A stretch of DNA of 64,000 nucleotides from Candidatus Saccharimonadota bacterium (lineage in GTDB: Bacteria; Patescibacteriota; Saccharimonadia; Saccharimonadales; Saccharimonadaceae): assembly GCA_028286395.1 (NCBI GenBank), contig JAQBRS010000005.1, positions 1-64,000 on the forward strand, read 5' to 3'. The notes below the pieces were generated by a model. That model was not told the origin of the DNA and ran no database searches. It saw only the letters and a program-made list of their open reading frames with translations. The position numbers and the translations under genes were made by a program. Shown piece after piece: positions 43,606 to 54,645 of the stretch. Within the stretch, counting starts at the first letter, position 1. The number at the start of each line of letters is the position of its first letter.

Positions 43606-45384
43606 ATGGGGCATCAAACAGCACATTTCCTTGGATCACGTTTGGTTGGCAATGATGTCGCTTTTCGTGTCTGGGCACCGTTTGCAACTGCAGTCACTGT
43701 TCTTGTGAGCCAGGATTTTGATTGGAAAGAAACTCTTCTTGCCAGTGAAGGTACCGGCTATTGGTCTGGTATCAGCCAAGAGGCAAGTCCAGGACAATCG
43801 TACAAATATCGCCTCGCGACAGGTGACGGTTCGACCGTTGAGCGAAATGATCCGTACGCACGACAGCTGACCGTTTCGGATAATGGTTCGTCTGTTATTA
43901 TCGACCCTGCTTACGACTGGGAGGATGCACCACAACCTATCATTCCAAAAGAGAAGCAGATCATTTACGAACTTCACGTCGGCACGTTTAACCGACCCGA
44001 TGCTGCAACGCCAGGTACGTTTTATACTGCTATCGAGAAGCTGGAATATCTTCACAGTCTTGGCGTTAACATGATCGAGCTGATGCCCGTCACGAGTATG
44101 GCAAGTAGTAATGGTTGGGGCTACGCACCGAACTACCTATATTCTGTCGAGAATTCATACGGCGGACGGCACGGCTTGCTCGATTTCGTAAAAGCCTGCC
44201 ACAAACTTGGTATCGGCGTCATTCTTGATGTGGTGTATAATCACTTTTCAAATCAAACCGAACTCTGGCAATTTGACGGTTGGAGCGAAAATGGACGCGG
44301 CGGTATTTACTTCTATAACGACGAACGTGGCGATACACCATGGGGCGGACGACCAGACTATGGTCGACCTGAAGTAAGACAGTTCATTCTTGATAACGTT
44401 ACTATGTGGCTGACTGAATATCATATTGACGGACTCCGCATCGACTCAACGATTTACATGCGCAACAGCAAGGGATCAGACGGTGGCAAAGAGACCGAAA
44501 TTCCAGACGCCTGGTCACTCCTTCAGGACATAGCAAAACTAGCCCACAAGATTAGTCCGCATAGCATGATGATCGCCGAAGATAATTCAGGTAACGAATA
44601 TATCACCAAGCCAATCAGTGAAGGTGGCGCTGGCTATGATGCTCAATGGGGCTTAGGGTTTCCGTATGCCGTCCGTGCAATGCTCAATATCGGTGGCCAA
44701 CAATCTAATGATAGCCTTGCAAAAGAATTGCAGCATTCTTTCAATGGACAAGGCTTCCAAAAAGTTATCTTTAGTGACTCCCACGATACTGCAGCGAATG
44801 GTTCTGTTCGTCTGAACGAAGCGGCCACACCAGGGAATGCGGGAAGTGTGTTTGCGCGCCAATTCGGGTTATTAGCCAACGCAGTAATGTTGACCGCTCC
44901 AGGTATCCCGATGCTGCTTCAAGGTGAAGAATTCATGCAGGGTGGCAACTTTAACGATTGGCAAATGCTGGACTGGGATAAGACTGAACAATTTGCAGGT
45001 ATCGTTCTTGCGCATCAACATTTGATTGGGTTAAGACTTGATGCTTACAGTAATACCACTGGGCTGACGGGCGCAAACATCAATATCTTCCACCAAGACA
45101 ATGAGAATCACGTTATCGCCTATCACCGATGGCTAAACGGCGGCGCTCACGATGACGTCATTGTCATTGCTAACTTTAACGATCGAAGATTTAAAAAGTA
45201 TGAACTTATTCTTCCGATTGCTGGGAAGTGGCAGGTTCGATTCAATAGTAGCTGGAAAGGCTACAGTCCTGACTTCAACGAATCGAAAGTAACGACCGTT
45301 ACGACCGACGAGAGTAATCGCATTAGTCTCGAGCTTGCGGATTACAATTTACTTATTTTGTCTCAAGAAAAAGAGACAAACTAA
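43606..45384 (+). CDS. GH13 alpha-amylase-family enzyme of the branching enzyme / trehalohydrolase type
   Basis: A 592-residue protein. An N-terminal CBM48-like beta domain ([16 protein letters not shown]) precedes a TIM barrel with the GH13 blocks ILDVVYNH (region I), GLRIDST (region II with nucleophile Asp), MIAEDNS (region III with acid Glu) and SDSHDTA (region IV). [10 protein letters not shown] and WQMLDWD resemble GlgB and malto-oligosyltrehalose trehalohydrolase. A C-terminal beta domain closes it. With a trehalase elsewhere in the window, TreZ-like trehalose release is possible, but TreY and TreS are not visible and GlgB cannot be excluded. It converges on uvrA with a 4-base overlap of the stop regions. 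Confidence 0.8.
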   Translation: MGHQTAHFLGSRLVGNDVAFRVWAPFATAVTVLVSQDFDWKETLLASEGTGYWSGISQEASPGQSYKYRLATGDGSTVERNDPYARQLTVSDNGSSVIIDPAYDWEDAPQPIIPKEKQIIYELHVGTFNRPDAATPGTFYTAIEKLEYLHSLGVNMIELMPVTSMASSNGWGYAPNYLYSVENSYGGRHGLLDFVKACHKLGIGVILDVVYNHFSNQTELWQFDGWSENGRGGIYFYNDERGDTPWGGRPDYGRPEVRQFILDNVTMWLTEYHIDGLRIDSTIYMRNSKGSDGGKETEIPDAWSLLQDIAKLAHKISPHSMMIAEDNSGNEYITKPISEGGAGYDAQWGLGFPYAVRAMLNIGGQQSNDSLAKELQHSFNGQGFQKVIFSDSHDTAANGSVRLNEAATPGNAGSVFARQFGLLANAVMLTAPGIPMLLQGEEFMQGGNFNDWQMLDWDKTEQFAGIVLAHQHLIGLRLDAYSNTTGLTGANINIFHQDNENHVIAYHRWLNGGAHDDVIVIANFNDRRFKKYELILPIAGKWQVRFNSSWKGYSPDFNESKVTTVTTDESNRISLELADYNLLILSQEKETN

Positions 45385-48194
45385 AGCATTGCTTTAAGAT
45401 ATTTGCCGGTAAACGAATCGGTCACTTTTGTGATCTCTTCAGGCGTTCCTTCAGCGACAACAGTACCACCGCCAAGTCCACCCTCAGGACCCATGTCAAT
45501 CACGTGGTCAGCAGTTTTAATCACATCCAAGTTGTGTTCGATGATCACCATGCTGTTACCACCTTGGACAAGTTGTTGTAAAATAACGAGCAGACGTTTG
45601 ACGTCAGCACTGTGAAGTCCAGTTGTTGGTTCGTCAAGAATATACAGCGTCTTCCCCGTTGAACGACGAGACAGTTCAGATGCAAGTTTAATGCGCTGTG
45701 CTTCACCACCGGAGAACGTTGTCGCAGGTTGTCCAAGTTTAATGTAGCCAAGTCCAACCTCCACAAGTGTATCGAGTTTTCGCGCGATTGTCGGAAGGTT
45801 CTCGAAGAACTTCGCACCTTGCTCAACAGTCATATCAAGTACGTCACTAATCGTCGCGTCTTTGTACTTAATTTCCAAAGCTTCGCGATTGTAGCGTTTG
45901 CCCTTACAGACATCGCAAGTAACATACACGTCGGGTAAGAAGTGCATTTCAATCTTGATAACACCATCACCCTGACAGTTTTCACAGCGTCCGCCCTTGA
46001 CGTTAAAACTGAATCGTCCTGCTTTGTAGCCACGAATATTTGATTCAGGCGTACTCGCAAATAATTCACGGATCGGCGTAAAGACACCTGTGTAAGTTGC
46101 AGGGTTAGAGCGTGGTGTACGTCCAATGGCTGACTGGTCGATAACGATGACTTTATCAAGTTGCTCGATACCTTCGACGTTATCGTGAGCACCAGGAACT
46201 TCGTGTGCACGATGTAAACGTGCAGACAATTCTTTTGCAAGGATGTCATTCACGAGTGTTGATTTACCAGACCCACTCACGCCACTAACGACGGTCATCA
46301 CACCGAGCGGGAATACCACATCAATATTTTTAAGATTGTTTTCACGAGCACCCTTAATAACAAGACTACGGTCTCTTTCGATTGGTCGTCGCTTTTTCGG
46401 CACTTCGATCCTTTCAGACCCAATCAAGTATCGTCCGGTCACGCTATCCTTATTTTGGGCAACTTCATCGGGTGTTCCCGCAGCAACAACATGACCACCG
46501 GCGACACCGGCACCGGGGCCGATATCCAGCAGATAGTCTGCCTGACGAATCGTGTCTTCGTCATGTTCAACAACAAGCACGGTGTTTCCTAAATCACGAA
46601 GGTGCTTGAGTGTTGCAATCAAGCGATCGTTATCACGTTGGTGGAGCCCAATCGATGGTTCATCGAGCACATATAGCACGCCTTGTAGTCCTGAGCCAAT
46701 TTGCGTCGCCAAACGAATACGTTGCGCTTCACCGCCTGATAGCGTATTTGCCGCACGAGAAAGCTCAAGGTAATTAAGACCGACGTTATTCATGAAGCCA
46801 AGACGAGACTTGATCTCTTTCATGATTTGTTCAGCAATAAACGCCTCTTGGTCATTTAGTTTGAGCTTGTTCTCGAACATGTCAAGAGCAGCATCAACCC
46901 CAAGACTCGCAAAGTCCATAATGTTGAGATCGTGAATTGTTACCGCAAGAACAACGGGCTTCAAACGAGCACCGTGACATGCGGTACACTGGCGTTCACG
47001 CATGAATCGTTCGATGTCTTTACGCATAAAGTCGCTATCGGTTTCTCTGTAACGTCGTTCAAGGTTAGGGATAACACCTTCGTAAGCGGCATCGTAGGCA
47101 CGGCCGTCGCCCAAAGAAACACGGTACTTTTCCTCACCTGTTCCATAAAGGATTTTCTGAATCGATTCATCAGAAATTTCACGAACAGGAACTTTCAAAC
47201 TGAATCGGTGACGGTCGGCAACTGCCTGTAATCGCTTCATGTACCATGCGTCACTGTTAACACGGTTATATGGACGAATCGCACCCTCAGCAAGTGTCAG
47301 GTTTGGATTAAAGACAAGCTCCGGGTCAACTTCAAGACGGCTTCCTAGTCCGGTACACACAGGACAAGCACCTTGTGGCGCATTAAAGCTAAAGAGCCGC
47401 GGCTCAAGTTCTGGAATCTCTTCGTTCGGGTGATCAATACAGGCATAACGTTGGCTATAGATATAATTCGTATCAGAATCAACATCGTGTACTTCTACGA
47501 CGCCGTTAGCAATTTCAAGGGATTGTTCAATAGATTGAGCGACGCGAGTACGAACATCGTCAGACAATGCGATACGGTCGACAACAATTTCGATATCATG
47601 TTTGAATTTCTTATCGAGTTCCGGGAACTCATCAAGTGAATAGACGACGCCATCGACACGTGCACGAGCATACCCAAGTCGACGGTACTGCTCGGGCACA
47701 TGAGCGAACTCGCCCTTTTTGCTCTTCACAATTGGTGCAAGAATCATCAAACGAACCCCAGCAGGTAACTTCATTACTTCATCAATAATGTCTTCTGGCG
47801 TTCGACGACTGACAGGCTTACCGCAAATAGGACAGTGCGGCACACCGATACGAGCAAATAAAAGACGCAGGTAATCATAGATTTCTGTCACCGTCGCAAC
47901 GGTACTGCGAGGGTTTCGGCTGGTTGATTTCTGATCGATGCTAATCGCAGGACTCAGTCCATCAATCTGATCAACATCAGGCTTTTCCATTAGTCCTAAG
48001 AATTGTCGGGCATAGCTCGAAAGACTCTCGACGTAACGTCGTTGTCCTTCTGCGTAAATGGTATCAAAAGCGAGGCTCGACTTACCCGAACCGCTCAATC
48101 CCGTAATCACGACTAATTTATCGCGTGGAATTTCAACACTAATATTCTTCAGGTTGTGCTCTCTAGCTCCAACAACCCGTATAACCTCTGACAT
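45381..48194 (-). CDS. uvrA: Excinuclease ABC subunit A
   Basis: A 937-residue protein of normal length with two ABC ATPase modules. Walker A motifs are [12 protein letters not shown] about residue 31 and [13 protein letters not shown] about residue 640. Signatures are [13 protein letters not shown] and [13 protein letters not shown]. The C-terminal zinc finger is intact (CENC ... CDVC). In the first zinc module the usual CxxC becomes CIDH before [19 protein letters not shown], which can still bind zinc. UvrA finds DNA lesions and loads UvrB. TATAAT lies nine bases upstream of the ATG, so the leader is only one or two bases. Confidence 0.97.
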   Translation of the reverse strand: MSEVIRVVGAREHNLKNISVEIPRDKLVVITGLSGSGKSSLAFDTIYAEGQRRYVESLSSYARQFLGLMEKPDVDQIDGLSPAISIDQKSTSRNPRSTVATVTEIYDYLRLLFARIGVPHCPICGKPVSRRTPEDIIDEVMKLPAGVRLMILAPIVKSKKGEFAHVPEQYRRLGYARARVDGVVYSLDEFPELDKKFKHDIEIVVDRIALSDDVRTRVAQSIEQSLEIANGVVEVHDVDSDTNYIYSQRYACIDHPNEEIPELEPRLFSFNAPQGACPVCTGLGSRLEVDPELVFNPNLTLAEGAIRPYNRVNSDAWYMKRLQAVADRHRFSLKVPVREISDESIQKILYGTGEEKYRVSLGDGRAYDAAYEGVIPNLERRYRETDSDFMRKDIERFMRERQCTACHGARLKPVVLAVTIHDLNIMDFASLGVDAALDMFENKLKLNDQEAFIAEQIMKEIKSRLGFMNNVGLNYLELSRAANTLSGGEAQRIRLATQIGSGLQGVLYVLDEPSIGLHQRDNDRLIATLKHLRDLGNTVLVVEHDEDTIRQADYLLDIGPGAGVAGGHVVAAGTPDEVAQNKDSVTGRYLIGSERIEVPKKRRPIERDRSLVIKGARENNLKNIDVVFPLGVMTVVSGVSGSGKSTLVNDILAKELSARLHRAHEVPGAHDNVEGIEQLDKVIVIDQSAIGRTPRSNPATYTGVFTPIRELFASTPESNIRGYKAGRFSFNVKGGRCENCQGDGVIKIEMHFLPDVYVTCDVCKGKRYNREALEIKYKDATISDVLDMTVEQGAKFFENLPTIARKLDTLVEVGLGYIKLGQPATTFSGGEAQRIKLASELSRRSTGKTLYILDEPTTGLHSADVKRLLVILQQLVQGGNSMVIIEHNLDVIKTADHVIDMGPEGGLGGGTVVAEGTPEEITKVTDSFTGKYLKAML

Positions 48195-48273
48195 AACCGC
48201 TTAATTATACGCTTTTTAATACACTTTTTCTAGTCCTATACATAGTAAAGGATGAATAGTATCGTGCCTGTGC

Positions 48274-48302
48274 TTGCATATTCCGACCTCTGTTGGTATA
48301 GT
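48274..48302 (+). promoter_or_regulatory. Sigma70-type promoter of the 84-aa membrane protein
   Basis: TTGCAT (48274-48279), a 17-bp spacer, and TATAGT (48297-48302) preceded by TGG. The leader of about 25 bases contains GAAGGTA ahead of the ATG. Confidence 0.6.
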
Positions 48303-48331
48303 TCCTAACAATTCAATAGAAGGTACCCACC

Positions 48332-48586
48332 ATGAAAAAAGTAATCACCATCATCTGCCTCATCCTTTCCACCTTACTAATCCTCGACAGTATGAATGCA
48401 TGGCATGCTATTGCGATGTTCTATCTTGCAGGTGAAATTCCTGGAACGCGCCAATCAATTAACGCTGGGACAATGCTAGCACTATTCGCAGTATTGATCG
48501 GATTTGTGGTTGCGCGTATCGGCAATAGAGCCGTCTTGTCGCTCTTTGACCGACTCTACACGAAGACAAAACTAAAACGCGCTTAA
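48332..48586 (+). CDS. Small two-helix membrane protein of unknown function
   Basis: An 84-residue protein with two predicted membrane helices (about residues 4-20 and 47-67) separated by a short loop (FYLAGEIPGTRQSINAG) and a basic C-terminal tail (YTKTKLKRA). No family recognised. A good promoter and a GAAGGTA site support expression. It converges on sbcB with a 7-base gap. Confidence 0.6.
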   Translation: MKKVITIICLILSTLLILDSMNAWHAIAMFYLAGEIPGTRQSINAGTMLALFAVLIGFVVARIGNRAVLSLFDRLYTKTKLKRA

Positions 48587-48593
48587 CAACCTG

Positions 48594-50012
48594 CTAGTCG
48601 TTATCAGTGGGAACAATACTTTCTGCCCATAGCTGCAGCTCTTCTAGTACAAAGCGTTTGTTCTCATCACTCATTGTGGCACTTAAATCTTGCAATCTTT
48701 TTACAAAACCAGGTAATTGCTTCAAGACGTGCGCCGCTCGCCAGGTTTCCCATGCAACTGCTTCATCTTCAGCTAAACTCCTCGGAAAATTTCGCGCCTT
48801 GTAGTGTAAAAGGAGTGGTGATAACCGGTCGTCATTAAATTCAGGGTGAAGATCGGCTAGTTGCCCCTCGTCAGCTTGTCGTACTTTTTCAATTCGCAGC
48901 GTATCAACATCGGTGACAAACCCATCATATAACTGTGCTTCGGCATCGGTAGATTTTTTAAATTCAGGTCGTTTTTCGAGAATACTACGGATGTTTTCAG
49001 CAAAACTCGGCACAGATAATAATATATTGCGATGTTTTGTAATCGTTGCCTCATCAAGCCCGATTCGATTCCAGCCATCGGCTTGCTCAAGCACACCAAG
49101 TGGCGCAACGGCTGGCGCGCGGTTATACTGCATTTCCTTTATCGGCACCTGGACGAAGCCTTCTTTCTGACGATCTTCCCAGTTGGCAAATAAACGTTTT
49201 TCAAGATCAACCGGCGACAGCGTCAAAAATGGTGTTGGATCACATCGCAGATCGTACACGACGACATTGCTGTTTCGCCCGCTCGTGAGTGGAAACGCCA
49301 CTGTTGCTTTATGGAACTCACCGTTAAAGCGCCCGCTGACATACACAAAAGGCTGTTTGTCATCAAGGTTCACCAACTTCTTAACTTCTTTCTTATCGCG
49401 AATCTTAAGAAGGTAACTATAGAGTTGTGGCTGATTATCCTTCACCAGTTTTGTCACGGCAATCAATGCCTCAACGTCGCTTAAGGCATCGTGAGCTTTC
49501 AAATGATCGATCCCGTTCAACTTCGTAATGAGTTCGAGTCGGTTGGCCTCTTTGCCATCAACGAACGGCCACTCAATCCCCTCGGGACGGAGCGCACGGG
49601 TCATGCGAACAACGTCAAGGATATCCCAACGAGACCGACCGTCCTTCCACGCCCATTCATATGGGTCGTAGAAGTTACGCCAAAAAAGATGACGAATAAA
49701 CTCATCGTCAAAGCGAATATTATTAAACCCAACGGTAATCGTATCGGGAGTAAAAACTTCCTCAGTCAGCAGCTTTGAGAACTCGGCTTCCGTGTAGCCA
49801 TCGGCTTGTGTTTCCTGAGGCGTAATACTCGTCACCATAAGGGCGTCAGGACTTGGCAGCGTATCATCGTTTAGCTTAACGAGGACATTATACGGCTCCC
49901 CTATTGGTTCAAGCTCTAGAGTCGTGCGAATCCCCGCAAATTGCATGATGCGATCCTCACGAGCGCTAAGTCCAGAAGTTTCAAGGTCGTAAAAGAAAAA
50001 GGTTTGAGACAT
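48594..50012 (-). CDS. sbcB: Exodeoxyribonuclease I (SbcB)
   Basis: A 472-residue DEDDh 3'-5' exonuclease acting on single-stranded DNA. The DnaQ-like domain has FFYDLETSGL (Exo I, D-x-E) at residues 5-14, VGFNNIRFDDEFIRH (Exo II) about residues 107-121, and HDALSDVEAL (Exo III) about residues 184-193. An SH3-like and helical ExoI-specific region follows (VDLEKRLFANWEDRQ, HYKARNFPRSLAEDE). I start at ATG 50012: TGT-TATGCT lies six bases upstream, giving a leaderless message. The longer frame runs into the RNA gene upstream. Confidence 0.93.
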   Translation of the reverse strand: MSQTFFFYDLETSGLSAREDRIMQFAGIRTTLELEPIGEPYNVLVKLNDDTLPSPDALMVTSITPQETQADGYTEAEFSKLLTEEVFTPDTITVGFNNIRFDDEFIRHLFWRNFYDPYEWAWKDGRSRWDILDVVRMTRALRPEGIEWPFVDGKEANRLELITKLNGIDHLKAHDALSDVEALIAVTKLVKDNQPQLYSYLLKIRDKKEVKKLVNLDDKQPFVYVSGRFNGEFHKATVAFPLTSGRNSNVVVYDLRCDPTPFLTLSPVDLEKRLFANWEDRQKEGFVQVPIKEMQYNRAPAVAPLGVLEQADGWNRIGLDEATITKHRNILLSVPSFAENIRSILEKRPEFKKSTDAEAQLYDGFVTDVDTLRIEKVRQADEGQLADLHPEFNDDRLSPLLLHYKARNFPRSLAEDEAVAWETWRAAHVLKQLPGFVKRLQDLSATMSDENKRFVLEELQLWAESIVPTDND

Positions 50013-50025
50013 ACTCTTAGCATAA

Positions 50026-50050
50026 CAAAAAACACGCCATCTGGCGCGCT
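50026..50050 (-). terminator. Intrinsic terminator of the large RNA gene
   Basis: Minus-strand CGCGCC pairs with GGCGTG around AGAT, followed by T6. The pairing uses a G-U pair that would be an A-C mismatch on the other strand, so it supports minus-strand transcription. Confidence 0.7.
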
Positions 50051-50581
50051 TACGGTATTCGTTTAAGAAAAATGAAATATAACTAGGTACGATGTGCGGG
50101 GGTGGCCGCGGAGAAGCAAGCATCGGTCGAAACCGAGTGTGGGCTGTGAGTCGGGGGGGACTCATCCACTTGCTTGCTTCTCCGCGGGGTCACTCCATAG
50201 GAGCAACTCGAAGGCAATGCCTTCCCCTTCATCCTTTAAGAGCTTACTGGTCAAAGGATGGCGGCTCGGGGGAGCCGTTTTTTGTTAGCGCCGGACCATT
50301 CAGCGCAGGTAACAGACGAACTTTCGCTGAGAAAGTGGGGGGCCTTTAACGGCCATTCGTCTATTACGGTACTTACGGATCCTTTCGGGGGATGGGTATC
50401 CGCAGCGTCTGATTCTGGGCGGGTAGCCGCAGGGTTCGGGTCCCTTAGGACTCCAGAATCAGCTATAGCTTTTTATCTATCTTCGAAGATACATAAAAAG
50501 CTATAGCCAATAAAGGAATGTAACAAAAAACACATGTACCTAGCTATGAATGATCCTCAGGAAACTCCGTTTCAACTGATT
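50026..50581 (-). ncRNA. Large structured non-coding RNA, ~555 nt, family not recognised
   Basis: The 619-bp gap between obg and sbcB holds no plausible protein gene but dense complementary arms on the minus strand. TAGCTAGGTACATGTG (50546-50531) pairs with CACATCGTACCTAGTTA (50096-50080), 16 bp with one bulge, closing the whole molecule. Inside are a ~20-bp hairpin at 50462-50508; TGATTCTGG/CCAGAATCA; AGACGAA/TTCGTCT enclosing GGCC/GGCC and ACTTTC/GAAAGT; CGGCTC/GAGCCG; CATCCTTT/AAAGGATG; and a long GCGGAGAAGCAAGC/GCTTGCTTCTCCGC stem. A consensus promoter precedes it and a terminator ends it. I could not find the conserved cores of RNase P RNA, tmRNA, SRP RNA or 6S RNA. Confidence 0.75.
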
Positions 50582-50587
50582 AATTAC

Positions 50588-50616
50588 ATTATAGCACTTG
50601 TTTGTATAAAAGTCAA
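50588..50616 (-). promoter_or_regulatory. Strong sigma70 promoter of the large RNA
   Basis: TTGACT (50616-50611), a 17-bp spacer, and TATAAT (50593-50588) with the extended TGC. It is the best promoter match in the window, as expected for an abundant stable RNA. Confidence 0.8.
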
Positions 50617-50631
50617 TACCCTTATGTTAGG

Positions 50632-51973
<1,342 letters not shown>

Positions 51974-52005
51974 CTTCGGATTGTGTGAATTATGTTCGAA
52001 ATAGC

Positions 52006-53178
52006 TTAGTGAATGTACTGGTAAACAGCGGCTTGGCCGGCGCTAATCGTACGGTTGTTGATGATATTGAATCCACCATACGCGGCGTTATTCATCTCAC
52101 TCACAACGACAGTTCCGTCAGCAGCAACGCTTTCAACGACAGCGACGTGTCCAGGACTTCCGGCTTCAACAAGGACTGCACCATATGCTGGGATATTGTT
52201 AACGGCGTAACCGGCGGCGCGAGCACTGTATGCCCATGAACCACCATTACCCCAGAAGCTTCCGACAGGCATACCCATTGCGGCACGTCGTTCGTAAGCG
52301 TACCATGTACAGTTACCGTAGGCGTAGCGGTTACCAACTGATCCAGCACGGTAGCCAGCGTACGCAGAACTTCCACTTGAGTAAGAGTACGTTACTGGAG
52401 CAACATACCCAGGTTGTTCAGTGTTAGGAAGTTGACCGTTTGGAACGATAATCTTAAGACCAGGAGTAACACCACTGATTTCAAGGTCGTTCGCGCTCGT
52501 AATAAGTGATGCGTCTGCTTTGTACTTATCAGCGATACTTTGTACTGTGTCACCTGTTTTTACGGTGTACACAATACCATCACGAGGAAGAATATCGACG
52601 CTAGAGCCAACAACAAGGTTTTCTGTCGTTAAGTTATTTGCCCACTTCACCGTGGTTGCTGAAATGCCAAATTTTGCGGCAACAGATGAAGCTGTGTCGC
52701 CTGCAACTACCGTATAGCTGGTGATTTTACGTGTTGCAGATGAAACCTGAATAATTTGAGGCTTCGAAATCGAAGAATCATTGGTGCTTGGAAGTTCACT
52801 TTGAATCTGTGTAGAGATTGCAAGGCTGGCGACTGATGGAGCAACAGAAAGATTAGTCGCAGAGGCGACGTTTGCCGCAATATTAGAAGCAACAACGTCA
52901 TTGACAGTTGCTGTCTGCGTATCAGAGGTAGGCGTTGTTGCCAAAGGAGCTGCGTTAGCAACGCCAGAAACTTGTTGCGGTGCACGGTAGCCAATAGCAA
53001 TAAGTACTACAAGGAGTACAAAAACACTTGCGTAAACGGCGATAGTTGACGATTTGATCCGGCCTTTAGCTTTCGCCAGTCGGGGTCGGACGATCGTTTG
53101 CGGCCTGGAGGCTGCAACGGATCCTTGGGCAATATTGCCAGAGATCTGACTACGAATTATCGTTCTCCTGCCGCTCAT
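52006..53178 (-). CDS. Cell-wall hydrolase with two LysM repeats and a CHAP domain
   Basis: A 390-residue protein. A basic N-terminus and one membrane helix (about residues 47-66) are followed by a Ser/Ala/Thr-rich spacer. Two LysM repeats span about residues 153-198 (SYTVVAGDTASSVAAKFGIS) and 204-248 (YTVKTGDTVQSIADKY). The C-terminal CHAP domain spans about residues 275-390, with the catalytic Cys in GNCTWYAYERRAAMG and His in PGHVAVVE. It should cut peptidoglycan peptide or amide bonds outside the membrane. A ~220-base structured leader precedes it, so expression is probably controlled at RNA level. Confidence 0.9.
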   Translation of the reverse strand: MSGRRTIIRSQISGNIAQGSVAASRPQTIVRPRLAKAKGRIKSSTIAVYASVFVLLVVLIAIGYRAPQQVSGVANAAPLATTPTSDTQTATVNDVVASNIAANVASATNLSVAPSVASLAISTQIQSELPSTNDSSISKPQIIQVSSATRKITSYTVVAGDTASSVAAKFGISATTVKWANNLTTENLVVGSSVDILPRDGIVYTVKTGDTVQSIADKYKADASLITSANDLEISGVTPGLKIIVPNGQLPNTEQPGYVAPVTYSYSSGSSAYAGYRAGSVGNRYAYGNCTWYAYERRAAMGMPVGSFWGNGGSWAYSARAAGYAVNNIPAYGAVLVEAGSPGHVAVVESVAADGTVVVSEMNNAAYGGFNIINNRTISAGQAAVYQYIH

Positions 53179-53397
53179 ATTACTACGAGGGCGTCTACCT
53201 TACTAAGTCTTACTTCCCTTGCGGGAACGGGGTACATGTCGACCGATTTAATTAGTATATTTCAAGAGTTTTCGGTACCCGTGCGACAGTTTTGGTAGGC
53301 TCATTCATGAACTGTTCTTCCCACTCGCTTGTGTTTATTTTCATAAGCATAATGCTTATTTAGATATCACTAGTAGACAGTACCACATAATGTGCTT
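53179..53397 (-). promoter_or_regulatory. Long structured 5' leader of the LysM-CHAP gene (riboswitch candidate, unassigned)
   Basis: Between the predicted start near 53397 and the ATG lie about 219 bases with no ORF and several nested pairings: ACAGTT/AACTGT, GGGTAC/GTACCC, TTCCC-GCAA-GGGAA with a GNRA loop, and the palindrome ATAAGCATTATGCTTAT (53342-53358). Leaders this long are exceptional here, where most genes are leaderless. Cyclic di-AMP (ydaO) riboswitches are known before such hydrolases, but I do not see their conserved core. Confidence 0.5.
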
Positions 53398-53402
53398 TCC
53401 TA

Positions 53403-53431
53403 AGTTTAGCAAAAAAACGGGATTAGGTCAA
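53403..53431 (-). promoter_or_regulatory. Promoter of the LysM-CHAP leader
   Basis: TTGACC (53431-53426), a 17-bp spacer and TAAACT (53408-53403) preceded by TGC, on the minus strand. Confidence 0.6.
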
Positions 53432-53466
53432 TTAAGTTTGTGGTTTTCTATCTTACGCCACCCCCG

Positions 53467-54645
53467 TTAGAGAGTGCTACACTTAACTTTACAATGCGCC
53501 GCAATGTTGGCTTCGTGCTCGCTTAATGTATGTGCGTAATAGGTCACATTATCATCACCACTCAGGAAGTAAAGATAGTCCCCCACAGCTGGTGTCGCTA
53601 CTGCTTCAAGAGACCCTAGCCCTGGTGTCGAAATTGGTCCCGGAGGGAGTCCCGCATACCGACGAGTATTATACGGAGAATCAAGGTTTGGGTCGCGTGC
53701 CACACCCGTTTTATCGGCGATGTACTGATACGTGACATCGGAACCAAGGGGCATATTTTGAGCCAATCGAAGGTAAAATACCTGTGCGATCTGCGCTTCA
53801 GACCCCTTTGTCGCTTCTCTTTGGACAATAGAGGCGAGTGTTATCCCCTGGAAAAGAGTTAATCCGTGTGACTGAAACTTCGCAACGAGATCATTGTCCT
53901 TAATCACCTGTGCATATTCCTCGAAAGTCCGCGCCAAAATGTCTTGCACTGACGCCCCCGCACTGAAATTGTACGTTTCTCCGTAAATATAGCCTTCAAG
54001 ATCCGCCGAAGACGGCTTCGTATCGAAAAGTGACGAGTCATAAGTTGCCCCCAAGGCAGTATCAACTTCAGTTGTCGTATACCCAGCATCAAGTAACACT
54101 TTCCTATTCTCGGCTAATGTGGCCCCCGGCAGGAAGGTAATCTTAAACGTATCAACGTTACCATTTGTTAGGTGTGTCACAATTTGAGGGGTCGATTCAG
54201 CAGGTGAAAGACGATACGTCCCCGCTTGAAGGCTATTTTGAGCCTTTTCGAGCCGTGTATAAATCGTGTAAGCAGTTGTGTTGCGAATGACACCCTTGGC
54301 CTTAAGAAGCTCACCAATTGCTTTAGGTGATGTTCCTGGATCAATAGTTACCTTCACGAGATCAGTTCGTTTGCTATCAACGGGTGAAAGCTCCGCGTTG
54401 TACCAGATAAACGCTGTGGCGATGAACGCCATAATAAGAACCGCCAATGCTATAAGCGAAAAAAGAATGATCCTCTTAGTATTTTTCTTCTTTCTCGCAT
54501 CGAGTCCGGCAGGTGTCACGTCAATTGAAAGAGGTGCGGGAAGATCCACTGAAACGGTCGGTGTTGGGGGCACTACAGGAGTTGGCGGTGCACTCGGAGG
54601 AGTTGGTTTTCGAGGAAGTCCAGGTCGTATTGGTCGTATATCCAC
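53467..54645 (-). CDS. mltG: Endolytic murein transglycosylase MltG (YceG-like)
   Basis: A 392-residue protein starting at GTG 54645. It has a Pro-rich cytoplasmic N-terminus of about 50 residues, one membrane helix about residues 58-80, a LysM-like region, and the YceG catalytic domain: EGYIYGETYNF about residues 217-227, LASIVQREA with the catalytic Glu, and SPYNTRRYAGLPPGPISTPG near the C-terminus. It cuts nascent glycan strands and thereby sets their length. Its GTG shares a base with the TAG of ruvX, indicating coupled translation. Confidence 0.94.
   Translation of the reverse strand: MDIRPIRPGLPRKPTPPSAPPTPVVPPTPTVSVDLPAPLSIDVTPAGLDARKKKNTKRIILFSLIALAVLIMAFIATAFIWYNAELSPVDSKRTDLVKVTIDPGTSPKAIGELLKAKGVIRNTTAYTIYTRLEKAQNSLQAGTYRLSPAESTPQIVTHLTNGNVDTFKITFLPGATLAENRKVLLDAGYTTTEVDTALGATYDSSLFDTKPSSADLEGYIYGETYNFSAGASVQDILARTFEEYAQVIKDNDLVAKFQSHGLTLFQGITLASIVQREATKGSEAQIAQVFYLRLAQNMPLGSDVTYQYIADKTGVARDPNLDSPYNTRRYAGLPPGPISTPGLGSLEAVATPAVGDYLYFLSGDDNVTYYAHTLSEHEANIAAHCKVKCSTL

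Noticed and set aside
50026-50581. Identification of the large RNA as RNase P RNA or tmRNA
   Set aside because: The RNase P core strings (GAGGAAAGTCC, ACAGAA..CCGGCTTA, GGTAAGAG) are absent in order, and there is no tRNA-like end with T-loop and CCA. A short GCTGATTCTGG match to tmRNA is used here in a local stem and is probably chance.
53179-53397. Calling the LysM-CHAP leader a ydaO (c-di-AMP) riboswitch
   Set aside because: Gene context fits, but the conserved ydaO core segments could not be found in the leader.
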